A stretch of 64,000 nt of DNA, from positions 18,932 to 82,931 of the forward strand of contig JAIDSL010000099.1 in assembly GCA_029061255.1 (NCBI GenBank), written 5' to 3'. The translations under genes and the position numbers were made by a program. The notes below the pieces were generated by a model. That model saw nothing but the letters and a program-made list of their open reading frames with translations. It did no database searches and was not told the origin of the DNA. Of this stretch, positions 7,083 through 15,373 are shown piece by piece; the first letter of the stretch is position 1; every line of letters begins with the position of its first letter. The DNA comes from Muribaculaceae bacterium. Lineage in GTDB: Bacteria; Bacteroidota; Bacteroidia; Bacteroidales; Muribaculaceae.

Positions 7083-10000
7083 ATGTTAAGAGTCGGGAAA
7101 ATCTCTGTTGTAATAGCACTGATAGTATTAGTGGGGGGCTTATGTTGGCTTATATATTCAATATGTTTAAAGCCCACAAGTATTCTTGTAGTCAATCCAT
7201 TGCCTGCACAGGAAGCGGAAATAATACTCAATAACGACAGCCGCAACATAAAGGTAACTTGCGTCAGCATGGAAGAGGCAAAGGATTTCGAGAACTACGA
7301 TGCCGTGCTGATGTATGGACGTGGTCTTTATCTCGACTCTATTCAACTTCGTTCGCTCGACCGTGCCGCCAGCAAGGGCGTACCCGTATTTACAAATACT
7401 CTTCGTAATTTCAGTTTTGTCGTAAACCATAATCTTGATTCCTTACAGACTGAAAAACTTCAGTTTTACTTCTCAAATCCATGCAGAGAGAACTATCGGA
7501 ATATGCTTAGATATGTGAGAAGCATTTCAACTCCGGGTCGTTTCGGAGATAAGGCATTTTCGGACCCGATAGCCATGCCCTCTAACATGTATTACCATCT
7601 TGAAGCGGGAAAATATTTCGATAAAGCAGTTCAGTTAACTGAATATCTCAAGAAAAAAGGACTCTATTCTCCTTCGGGCAAAAACGTTGCGTTTGTATCA
7701 GGAGTTAATTTCCCGGTTGAGAACAACCGTGCCCATATAGATACTCTCGTGACTCGCCTGACTCAAGATGGATATAACGTATATCCACTGACTGCTACCG
7801 GGAAAGCACGCGAAAGGATGATAAAGGATGTCATGCCGCATGCGATAATATATCTTCCTATGGGGCGTCTTGGCAATGACTCGCTTATAAATTGGGCTTA
7901 TGACAACAAGATTCCGCTATTCATGCCATATCCGCTCATTCAGTCAAGGGAGGAGTGGCTTGATGTGAATAATCCGATGGGAGGCGGCACACTCAACGCC
8001 CGCATAGTGGTGCCTGAAATTGATGGGGGAATGACCCCGTTGTGCATTTCCACACAGGATCCATCATCTGAAGGGTATCTGCTTTATAATCCTGACAAGG
8101 AGAGGATGAATGCCTTTATCAGTCAATTTGAGCGATTCATTAACCTTCGTGAGCAATCTAACTCTGAAAAGAAAGTCGCCATCGGCTATTTCAAGTCTCC
8201 CGGGAAGGATGCACTGCTTGCTTCAGGGATGGAAGTCGTACCTTCTCTATATAACTTTCTTAAAAGACTCAAAAAAGAAGGATATAATGTCCAGGGTCTT
8301 CCTGCCTCGCTTGAGCAATTCAGACATCAGATAATGAAGCATGGAAGCGTCATGGGCGACTATGCCCCTGCGGCCCAAGAGAGATTCATGGACGAGGCAG
8401 ACCCATTATGGATAAATAAAAAGGATTATGAAAGATGGGCTAAAGAAATACTGCTGCCTGAAAAATATGCTGAAGTGGAGAAGCGTTACGGAAAAGCTCC
8501 GGGTTCACTTCTTGCAAGAGGCGACAGCATAGCCGTGGCAGCTTTAAGATATGGCAATGTACTGTTGTTTCCGCAACCGCGTCCCGCTTTGGGAAACGAT
8601 GACTTCAAGCTTGTGCATGGAGTTGATGTAGCGCCTCCGCATAGCTATCTTGCTCCATATCTTTATATGCAAAAAGAGTTTGACGCTGATGCCCTGATAC
8701 ATTTCGGAACACACGGAAACCTTGAATTTACTCCGGGCAAGAATGCAGGACTTTCCCAAGCTGACTGGGCGGAAGTACTTGTTGGCAACCGTCCGCATTT
8801 CTACTTTTATACTACAGGAAATGTAGGAGAGGCGATAATTGCCAAGCGCCGAAGCCACGCGGTGATAGTGACACACCTTACTCCTCCATACGTTGAAAGC
8901 GGACTGCGCCAGAAATATAATGCTCTGATAGAAAATATTCATGCCGCTATTGCGGATCCCTCTCGTAACACCGGTGCCCTGAAGCGTCAGGTCATAGATC
9001 TTGGTTTTCATCGGGATCTTGAGCTTGATTCGACTTTGTCGGGCACATATACCGTAGAGGAACTGAAGAAAATCGATTCCTTTGTCGAGGAACTTGCAAA
9101 TGAGAAGATAACAGGAGCCTATTATGTGATGGGTGAGCCTTATTCCTCCAAAGACATGACCACAAGTGTTCTTGCCATAACAGCGGATGAACTTGCCTAC
9201 AGTCGTGCAAGAAAAGATTACGAAAAGGGGAAGATATCAAAAGAATCCCTTCAGGATTTCACTTTTATTTCCCATCGCTATCTCCCTGATGCGAAGCGGT
9301 ATTTATCCGGTATACTTGAAGGAAGCAAATCAGCGGCATATGATGATGGAGAGAAGGCATTGGAAGTATGTCGGTTGCTTAAGGCTTCTGCAGGAGCTGA
9401 GATAGATGCTATGGTAAGTGCCCTAAACGGAATTCCTGTGCGTCCTGCTCCCGGCGGAGACCCGGTCTTGAATCCGAATGTGCTTCCGATGGGCAGGAAT
9501 ATGTATAGTATCAATGCCGAGGCAACTCCCGGACCCCAGGCTTGGGAAAAGGGGGTGGCTCTTGCCGAGCAGACCTTGTCTGACTATCTGAAAAAGTATG
9601 GCGAGTATCCGAAGAAGGTAAGCTATACATTCTGGGCAGGGGAGTTCATATCATCACAGGGAGCCACTGTAGCGCAGGCATTACGTATGCTCGGAGTCGA
9701 ACCTATTCGCGACGAACAGGGACGTGTCATGGATTTAAGGCTTATTCCATCCGAGGAACTCGGCAGACCGAGAATCAACATTATGGTACAGGTTTCGGGC
9801 CAGTTGCGTGATATTGCCTCTTCGCGTCTCAAGATGATTACCGATGCAGTTAAGCTTGCGTCGGATGCTAAAGAGGATGTATATCCCAATTATGTTGCTG
9901 ACGGCTCAATTAAGCAGGAAAAGGCATTGATGGATAAGGGAGAATCGCCTAAACGAGCCCGTGAGCTGTCGAATATGCGTGTTTTCGGTCCTGTCAATTC

Positions 10001-10973
10001 CGGATATAGCACGGGTATGCTTCGCTACACGGAAAATTCAGGAGAATGGGACGACAGAAGCGAACTTGCCGACGGATACCTCAACAATATGTGTGCAATG
10101 TATGGCGATGATGAAAATTGGGGTGTGATCAACAGAAACGCCCTGGAATCGGGAATATCCGGTACTGATATAATCGTGCAGCCGCGTCAAAGCAATACAT
10201 GGGGGCCAATATCTCTCGACCATGTGTATGAGTTTACGGGAGCTTTGTCGCTTGCCGCCAAAAGCATCAGCGGCAAGACGCCGGATGCCGTCATGGCAGA
10301 CTACCGCAATTCATACATTCCCCGACTGCAAGATACAAAGGAGGCAATAGCGGTTGAGACGAGAGCCACTATTCTTAATCCGGATTTCATAAAGGAGAGA
10401 ATGAAGGGTGATGCCACTACTGCACAAATGTTCGGAGAGATATTCAGGAATATATTCGGTTGGAGCGCTACACGTCCGGAGGCTTTGAACGACAAGATAT
10501 ATGACGATCTTTACGATGTCTACGTAGAGGATATCCATGGCCTTGGAGTCAAGGATTATTTTGAGAGAGTCAATCCCGCCGCACTTCAGGAGATGACTGC
10601 CACTATGATGGAAAGTGCAAGAAAAGGTTTCTGGAATCCTACAGAAAAGCAATTGAGCGCAATAGCCGGCCTTCATGCTGATGTGACTGGGGAACATGGA
10701 GCCCCATGCACAGAATTTTTATGCGGAAATCATAAGCTTCAGGAGTACATTTCGTCAAGACTGGACAGGAAGAATGCTGAAAAATACCAAAAGGAGATAG
10801 CAGCAGCGCTTGCAGAAACTTCGGGTTCGAAGCGGCTTAAGGCTGAATCAAAGGGATTTCTGTCTGATAAGGTCGATGAGTCGACAGCCGATTATATAGC
10901 AGCCGTTATTGTAGGGGCATTGCTGATAATCGTGGTTTTGGCAATAACGATAAGGAGAAAGGAGCGGAAATGA
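7083..10973 (+). CDS. CobN/HmuS-like chelatase subunit, membrane-anchored
   Basis: A 1296-residue member of the CobN / magnesium-chelatase H family, whose members move metal in or out of tetrapyrroles. Family blocks: HFGTHGNLEF near residue 540, AKRRSHAVIVTHLTPP near 590-602, and LPMGRNMYSINAEATPGPQAW near 800-822. Unlike soluble CobN it has a transmembrane segment at each end (about residues 7-29, and a hydrophobic stretch before the terminal RRKERK), so the body should lie in the periplasm. No CobS or CobT AAA+ partners are present. Instead it is followed by a small membrane protein, an ExbB-like channel and a DUF2149 protein, the order of the hmuSTUV genes of heme-uptake loci, where HmuS has been linked to heme metal removal. 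Here the locus is under a B12 riboswitch, so cobalt or corrinoid chemistry is more likely. Direction of reaction unknown. Confidence 0.82.
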   Translation: MLRVGKISVVIALIVLVGGLCWLIYSICLKPTSILVVNPLPAQEAEIILNNDSRNIKVTCVSMEEAKDFENYDAVLMYGRGLYLDSIQLRSLDRAASKGVPVFTNTLRNFSFVVNHNLDSLQTEKLQFYFSNPCRENYRNMLRYVRSISTPGRFGDKAFSDPIAMPSNMYYHLEAGKYFDKAVQLTEYLKKKGLYSPSGKNVAFVSGVNFPVENNRAHIDTLVTRLTQDGYNVYPLTATGKARERMIKDVMPHAIIYLPMGRLGNDSLINWAYDNKIPLFMPYPLIQSREEWLDVNNPMGGGTLNARIVVPEIDGGMTPLCISTQDPSSEGYLLYNPDKERMNAFISQFERFINLREQSNSEKKVAIGYFKSPGKDALLASGMEVVPSLYNFLKRLKKEGYNVQGLPASLEQFRHQIMKHGSVMGDYAPAAQERFMDEADPLWINKKDYERWAKEILLPEKYAEVEKRYGKAPGSLLARGDSIAVAALRYGNVLLFPQPRPALGNDDFKLVHGVDVAPPHSYLAPYLYMQKEFDADALIHFGTHGNLEFTPGKNAGLSQADWAEVLVGNRPHFYFYTTGNVGEAIIAKRRSHAVIVTHLTPPYVESGLRQKYNALIENIHAAIADPSRNTGALKRQVIDLGFHRDLELDSTLSGTYTVEELKKIDSFVEELANEKITGAYYVMGEPYSSKDMTTSVLAITADELAYSRARKDYEKGKISKESLQDFTFISHRYLPDAKRYLSGILEGSKSAAYDDGEKALEVCRLLKASAGAEIDAMVSALNGIPVRPAPGGDPVLNPNVLPMGRNMYSINAEATPGPQAWEKGVALAEQTLSDYLKKYGEYPKKVSYTFWAGEFISSQGATVAQALRMLGVEPIRDEQGRVMDLRLIPSEELGRPRINIMVQVSGQLRDIASSRLKMITDAVKLASDAKEDVYPNYVADGSIKQEKALMDKGESPKRARELSNMRVFGPVNSGYSTGMLRYTENSGEWDDRSELADGYLNNMCAMYGDDENWGVINRNALESGISGTDIIVQPRQSNTWGPISLDHVYEFTGALSLAAKSISGKTPDAVMADYRNSYIPRLQDTKEAIAVETRATILNPDFIKERMKGDATTAQMFGEIFRNIFGWSATRPEALNDKIYDDLYDVYVEDIHGLGVKDYFERVNPAALQEMTATMMESARKGFWNPTEKQLSAIAGLHADVTGEHGAPCTEFLCGNHKLQEYISSRLDRKNAEKYQKEIAAALAETSGSKRLKAESKGFLSDKVDESTADYIAAVIVGALLIIVVLAITIRRKERK

Positions 10974-11470
10974 GCTTAGTTCAGTTGATTTTCTTTATAG
11001 CGATAGCATTCGCGGCGATAGTGAGGGTATCAATCCTTTCACAGAAGGCTGGGATTATGATTGTGGTATGTTGGGGAATTTTAGCCGTGTTTCTGACCTT
11101 CTATATGAGTGGCTTGACTCCGGACGAAATCGCCGGACTGCTATACGCAAGGACTCTTGTGGTGTGTGAATTTGTAGAATTGCTGGTGTTTGTAGCAATG
11201 GTATTCTCTTCCGGCTCAGTCGGTAGGATAATCGGTTATTATCCAGGTATAATGATATTGGCTCCGATCGCCTTATTGTCATCGGTTGCTTCGCGATCCT
11301 TTCCCGGTCTTGATTTCACGATTCCGGCTTTGCTTGCCGGGATATCGGTATGTGTCGTTTCCGCGTCTCTCGTATTCCTATGCCGTTGTCTAAGGCTTGG
11401 GAAAGATAGTCTTTATAAGGTCTCTTTAATCGGGATCTTGATATGTATAATTTATTATGGATTATCATGA
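10970..11470 (+). CDS. Small multi-spanning membrane protein in the hmuT position
   Basis: A 166-residue, very hydrophobic protein with about five predicted membrane helices (for example QLIFFIAIAFAAIV and AGIMIVVCWGILAVFLTFYM) and few charged residues. I do not recognise a named domain. Its start overlaps the CobN-like stop by four bases (ATGA) and its own stop overlaps the next start the same way, so production is probably coupled to both. The position between a CobN/HmuS-like chelatase and an ExbB-like channel matches the poorly described hmuT gene of heme loci. A structural or channel-associated role in one membrane complex is inference. Confidence 0.7.
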   Translation: MSLVQLIFFIAIAFAAIVRVSILSQKAGIMIVVCWGILAVFLTFYMSGLTPDEIAGLLYARTLVVCEFVELLVFVAMVFSSGSVGRIIGYYPGIMILAPIALLSSVASRSFPGLDFTIPALLAGISVCVVSASLVFLCRCLRLGKDSLYKVSLIGILICIIYYGLS

Positions 11471-12057
11471 AAATAATATCCGAAATACTATTTACAATTT
11501 CTAACGGACTTATGATTCCGGTAGTCCTGTTACTTCTCTATCTATTGGGAAGAGGGTTATGGATTCTTGCAGGGCTATATAGAACTGTCTGCCTTCACAG
11601 ACGTATGTCTACGGCTCTTAATGAGATAGTCAGGGACTATTCTTATGATCAGCTTCAATCCACTCTTTCCGGTCTGGAAGTCACGAAAGACAGCGTGGTT
11701 AATGAATATTTGACAAGAATTATTGATCATAGTGAAGATCCCGCATATTGCAATCATGTACTGGCGAATTTTCAGGTAGAAGTGCAGAAAATACTTGCAA
11801 AATATAGGATGCTCATAAAGTTCGGACCTATGCTTGGTCTGATGGGAACACTTATTCCTATGGGTCCCGCGCTTGTAGGACTTGCTGTCGGAGACATCTC
11901 CTCTATGGCATACAATATGCAAGTGGCGTTTGCCACAACAGTGATCGGGATGCTTGTTGCCGGCATAGGACTATGTGCATTGCAGCTCAACCAAAGATAT
12001 TATGCCGTATATCTGAACGATCTGGAGTTCATTATCGCTAAAATTGCAACAGAATGA
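11467..12057 (+). CDS. MotA/TolQ/ExbB-family proton channel protein
   Basis: A 196-residue inner-membrane protein of the proton-channel family that drives TonB, Tol or flagellar work. The start at 11467 is chosen because its ATG overlaps the previous stop (ATGA); an in-frame ATG lies 24 bases upstream. A first helix spans about residues 10-30, then a cytoplasmic stretch. The family signature follows (KFGPMLGLMGTLIPMGPALVGLAVGD, then MQVAFATTVIGMLVAGIGLCALQL), giving helices two and three. The usual partner ExbD/TolR is replaced by the DUF2149 gene just downstream. It corresponds to HmuU of heme loci and may power the CobN-like chelatase, the adjacent receptor, or both. Confidence 0.85.
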   Translation: MKIISEILFTISNGLMIPVVLLLLYLLGRGLWILAGLYRTVCLHRRMSTALNEIVRDYSYDQLQSTLSGLEVTKDSVVNEYLTRIIDHSEDPAYCNHVLANFQVEVQKILAKYRMLIKFGPMLGLMGTLIPMGPALVGLAVGDISSMAYNMQVAFATTVIGMLVAGIGLCALQLNQRYYAVYLNDLEFIIAKIATE

Positions 12058-12383
12058 AAGAGAATCCTATTCTTCGCAATGACGAAGAAGACAATCCGAT
12101 GGGCATGCTGACAAATCTATTTGATGTCGCGATGGTATTTGCTGTCGCCCTGATGGTGGCATTAGTGAGCCACTTCAGCATGAACGAGATTTTCTCGAAG
12201 GAGGATTTCACTATCGTAAAAAATCCCGGTGCCGATAATATGGAAATAATCACTAAGGAGGGTGACGAGATAAAGAAATACACTCCGACCGACGATGAGT
12301 CATCTTCTTCCGGATCCAAGGGAAGGAAAGTAGGGACGGCGTATCAACTTGAGAATGGAGAAATAATATACATACCTGAATAA
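12054..12383 (+). CDS. DUF2149 protein, ExbD-like partner
   Basis: A 109-residue protein with one transmembrane helix (NLFDVAMVFAVALMVALV, about residues 21-38) preceded by the DNPMG motif typical of DUF2149, then a soluble periplasmic tail ending ENGEIIYIPE. The layout (short cytoplasmic N-terminus, one helix with an aspartate, periplasmic domain) is that of ExbD/TolR, and the gene overlaps the ExbB-like gene by four bases. It matches HmuV in heme-uptake loci. A serine/lysine-rich linker sits near residues 80-92. The ExbD-like function is inferred from topology and neighbours. Confidence 0.8.
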   Translation: MKENPILRNDEEDNPMGMLTNLFDVAMVFAVALMVALVSHFSMNEIFSKEDFTIVKNPGADNMEIITKEGDEIKKYTPTDDESSSSGSKGRKVGTAYQLENGEIIYIPE

Positions 12384-12395
12384 ATCAAATCAACT

Positions 12396-13541
12396 ATGCG
12401 AAAACTTAGATATTTACCGCTACTGACAGCTATTGCGCTCATGTTTTCCTGTGGGGGGCATCGGAATCAATCGGATGCGAATGGAAAATCAAATACAGAT
12501 GTAGATTCAGCTTCTATGATAGCAGCTCGATATGCCAAAGGCTTTAATGTGAGCTATAGGGATGATATTACACTTCTTGACATAAATGACCCTGAGAATA
12601 AGGAGGCGGAGCAGTTTCATTTTGCTCTTGTAGACAAGGAGTATAATGGAGAGATACCTGATGGTTATACACGCCTCAATATCCCGATAGAAACCGCTAT
12701 CTGTATGACCTCGCTACAGCTTTCCAATTTCCTGAAGCTTGGCATTCCGGAAAAGGTGGTTGGAATCACGAGCACCCGCCATCTGCACAACGAAAAGATG
12801 AACCAACAGCTGAAGGATGGCAAAACCCATAAGATCGGGATAGAGGGAAATTTCGACAATGAGGTGATAATGGCCATAAATCCGGATGTGATTTTCATCT
12901 CGCCCTTCAAGCGTGGCGGCTACGATGCCATCCGTAATGTAGACATACCGATGATCCCTCATCTCGGGTATAAGGAGTTGACTCCGTTGGGGCAGGCAGA
13001 GTGGATAAAGGTGATCGGTCTTCTGACCGGTAATGCCTCGCTTGCAAATTCCACCTTCGAGGGTATAGAAAGCAGATATAACGGACTTAAGTCTAAGGTA
13101 GATACTGTGAAGAACCGTCCTACAGTGTTCAGCGGAGAGATGCGCGGAGGAAACTGGTATGCAGTAGGTGGTAAGAGTTTTCTCGCCCAGCTCTTCAGGG
13201 ATGCCGGTGGCGACTACTTCCTTAAAGACAACACTGAGTCAGGAGGAGTGACCCTTGACTATGAGACTGTCTATACCAATGCCGCGCATGCTGACTACTG
13301 GCGAATCGTCAATAGTTTTGACGGCGATTATAGCTATAATGTCCTAAAGGAGCAGGATAATAGATACACTGATTTTGATGCTTGGAAAAATCACGGTGTC
13401 ATATATTGCAATATGAAGGAAGTTCCTTTTTACGAGAGTATGCCGGTGGAGCCGGAGATAGTATTAGCTGATTTTATCCACGTATTCCATCCGGAAGTGC
13501 TGCCGGACCATAAACCTGAATATTACCATATTTTGAAATGA
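12396..13541 (+). CDS. btuF: Cobalamin-type ABC transporter substrate-binding lipoprotein (BtuF-like)
   Basis: A 381-residue lipoprotein with lipobox LMFSC (Cys19) and no acidic surface-export signal, so it is likely held on the periplasmic side. The fold is that of the BtuF/FhuD class III binding proteins: an N-lobe with VVGITSTRHLHNEKMNQ and INPDVIFISPFKRGGYDAI, a linking helix, and a C-lobe with SGEMRGGNWYAVGGKSFLAQLFRDAGGDYFL. It is followed, with four-base overlaps or less, by the permease and ATPase. Binding of a corrinoid is inferred from the riboswitch and neighbours; iron siderophores use the same family. Confidence 0.85.
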   Translation: MRKLRYLPLLTAIALMFSCGGHRNQSDANGKSNTDVDSASMIAARYAKGFNVSYRDDITLLDINDPENKEAEQFHFALVDKEYNGEIPDGYTRLNIPIETAICMTSLQLSNFLKLGIPEKVVGITSTRHLHNEKMNQQLKDGKTHKIGIEGNFDNEVIMAINPDVIFISPFKRGGYDAIRNVDIPMIPHLGYKELTPLGQAEWIKVIGLLTGNASLANSTFEGIESRYNGLKSKVDTVKNRPTVFSGEMRGGNWYAVGGKSFLAQLFRDAGGDYFLKDNTESGGVTLDYETVYTNAAHADYWRIVNSFDGDYSYNVLKEQDNRYTDFDAWKNHGVIYCNMKEVPFYESMPVEPEIVLADFIHVFHPEVLPDHKPEYYHILK

Positions 13542-14572
13542 GCAGAAGCAGTACGGTTATCCTTATGGGATTGTTGGGAATCTCGATTGCAGGATTCTTT
13601 ATATTGAATCTCCTGTTAGGTTCGGTCCACATCCCTGTCGATGATATCATAGGAATCCTCTTGGGTAGAGACGATGGAAATATGATATGGCGTAACATCA
13701 TACTTAAGTCACGGTTGCCCCAGTCACTGACAGCCATGATGGCGGGAGCAGGACTGGCAGTAAGCGGACTGCTTATGCAGACCGTTTTCCGCAATCCCCT
13801 TGCCGGCCCTTCGGTACTCGGCATCAGTTCCGGGGCGAGTCTTGGCGTGGCTTGTGTGGTCCTGCTGTCGGGTAGCATTGGTGGAGTGGCCCTGAGTAAG
13901 CTTGGGGTGATCGGAGAGGTTACCATCACACTGTCAGCGATTGTCGGGTCCTTGCTTATCATGGCTCTTATAGCATTCGTGGCACAGAAAGTGAGAGGCA
14001 ACGTAACTCTCCTCATAATGGGAGTAATGATAGGCTATATCGCCAACGCCATCATCGGAGTGCTCAAATTTTTCAGCGCGGAGGAGGACATCAGGGCATA
14101 CGTGATATGGGGACTGGGAAGTTTTTCAAGGGTTTCCGGAGGTCAGACTTCGGTATTCATAATATTGATGCTCCTCCTTCTGCCTGTTTCCTTTTTCCTG
14201 ATAAAGACCCTCAATCTTCTTCTTTTAGGAGACTCGTACGCCAAAAACTTAGGATTGAATATCAAGAGGGCGCGACTTTGGGTGATTGGATGTTCAGGAG
14301 TGCTTGTCGCTGTCGTGACGGCTTATTGCGGTCCTGTTGTCTTTCTCGGGCTTGCGGTTCCACATATATGCCGGGGTCTCTTTCATACATCCAATCATGC
14401 GGTGATACTTCCGGCTTCGTTGCTTGGTGGCGCGTCATTGGCGTTGCTTTGTAACCTCATAGCGAGGATGCCAGGTTTCGAGGGTGCTCTTCCGGTCAAC
14501 TCCGTCACGGCGCTTGTAGGCGCTCCTGTGGTGATGTGGGTATTGTTCAATAAGCGTAAAAACGATGTGTGA
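13538..14572 (+). CDS. btuC: Cobalamin-type ABC transporter permease (BtuC/FecCD family)
   Basis: A 344-residue inner-membrane permease of the FecCD/BtuC family, with about ten hydrophobic helices. Recognisable family stretches are LPQSLTAMMAGAGLAVSGLLMQ, NPLAGPSVLGISSGASLGV, and GPVVFLGLAVPHICRGLFHTSNH, the last being close to the ATPase coupling region. It should form a homodimer that passes the substrate brought by the binding lipoprotein into the cytoplasm. Its ATG overlaps the binding-protein stop by four bases. Confidence 0.92.
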   Translation: MSRSSTVILMGLLGISIAGFFILNLLLGSVHIPVDDIIGILLGRDDGNMIWRNIILKSRLPQSLTAMMAGAGLAVSGLLMQTVFRNPLAGPSVLGISSGASLGVACVVLLSGSIGGVALSKLGVIGEVTITLSAIVGSLLIMALIAFVAQKVRGNVTLLIMGVMIGYIANAIIGVLKFFSAEEDIRAYVIWGLGSFSRVSGGQTSVFIILMLLLLPVSFFLIKTLNLLLLGDSYAKNLGLNIKRARLWVIGCSGVLVAVVTAYCGPVVFLGLAVPHICRGLFHTSNHAVILPASLLGGASLALLCNLIARMPGFEGALPVNSVTALVGAPVVMWVLFNKRKNDV

Positions 14573-15366
14573 TGAAAAGGGATGAAACAATAAAGGTAAT
14601 GGGTTTGGATACCGGTTATCTTGACAGGAAGCATACGACTGTCATCACACGAGATATAAATGCCTCGTTGTTTTCAGGGGAACTTACATGCCTGTTGGGT
14701 CCGAACGGTGCAGGAAAGTCGACACTGCTTAAGACTTTGACAGCGTTTCTCCCACCTCTGAAAGGAGATATACTGATCGAAGACAGACCTCTGGATTCCT
14801 ATTCAGAATCAGACTTGGCCAAGGTAATCGGCGTGGTACTTACCGAACGCCTTAACATCAACAATATGTCGGTCGATGAACTTGTAGGTATGGGGCGTAG
14901 TCCGTATACCGGTTTCTGGGGACATATGTCGGATTATGACAGGAAAGTTGTAGCTGAATCAATCTCTTTAGTGGGAATTGATGGACTTCGCAGCCGTATG
15001 GTGCAGACCCTTAGCGACGGCGAGCGTCAGAAAGTGATGATTGCCAAAGCCCTTGCACAGGAGACTCCTGTGATCTTTCTTGATGAGCCTACGGCATTTC
15101 TCGATTATCCGAGTAAGGTTGAGATAATGCTGTTGCTCCAGAAATTGTCACGTGAAAAGAACAAGACGGTTTTCTTGTCAACGCATGACCTTGAACTTGC
15201 GCTTCAAATCGCAGACAAGGTATGGCTTCTTGACAAGCCTCATGGAGTGACTGTCGGTACGCCCGAGGAACTGGCGCTTAATGGAGCCATCAGCACGTAT
15301 TTCCAGCGGGAAGGGTTGGCTTTCGATATAGAAAACAGACTTTTCAAAATCTTAGGATTAAAGTAG
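14572..15366 (+). CDS. btuD: Cobalamin-type ABC transporter ATPase (BtuD-like)
   Basis: ATP-binding subunit of the preceding importer, about 264 residues. Walker A is GPNGAGKST near residue 43, the ABC signature is LSDGERQKV, Walker B is VIFLDEPTAFLD and the switch histidine is in STHDLE. The ATG at 14572 shares one base with the permease stop; a GTG three bases earlier is the alternative. Seven bases separate it from the first corrin-synthesis gene, so import and synthesis are on one transcript. Confidence 0.92.
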   Translation: MKRDETIKVMGLDTGYLDRKHTTVITRDINASLFSGELTCLLGPNGAGKSTLLKTLTAFLPPLKGDILIEDRPLDSYSESDLAKVIGVVLTERLNINNMSVDELVGMGRSPYTGFWGHMSDYDRKVVAESISLVGIDGLRSRMVQTLSDGERQKVMIAKALAQETPVIFLDEPTAFLDYPSKVEIMLLLQKLSREKNKTVFLSTHDLELALQIADKVWLLDKPHGVTVGTPEELALNGAISTYFQREGLAFDIENRLFKILGLK

Positions 15367-15373
15367 ACATATT

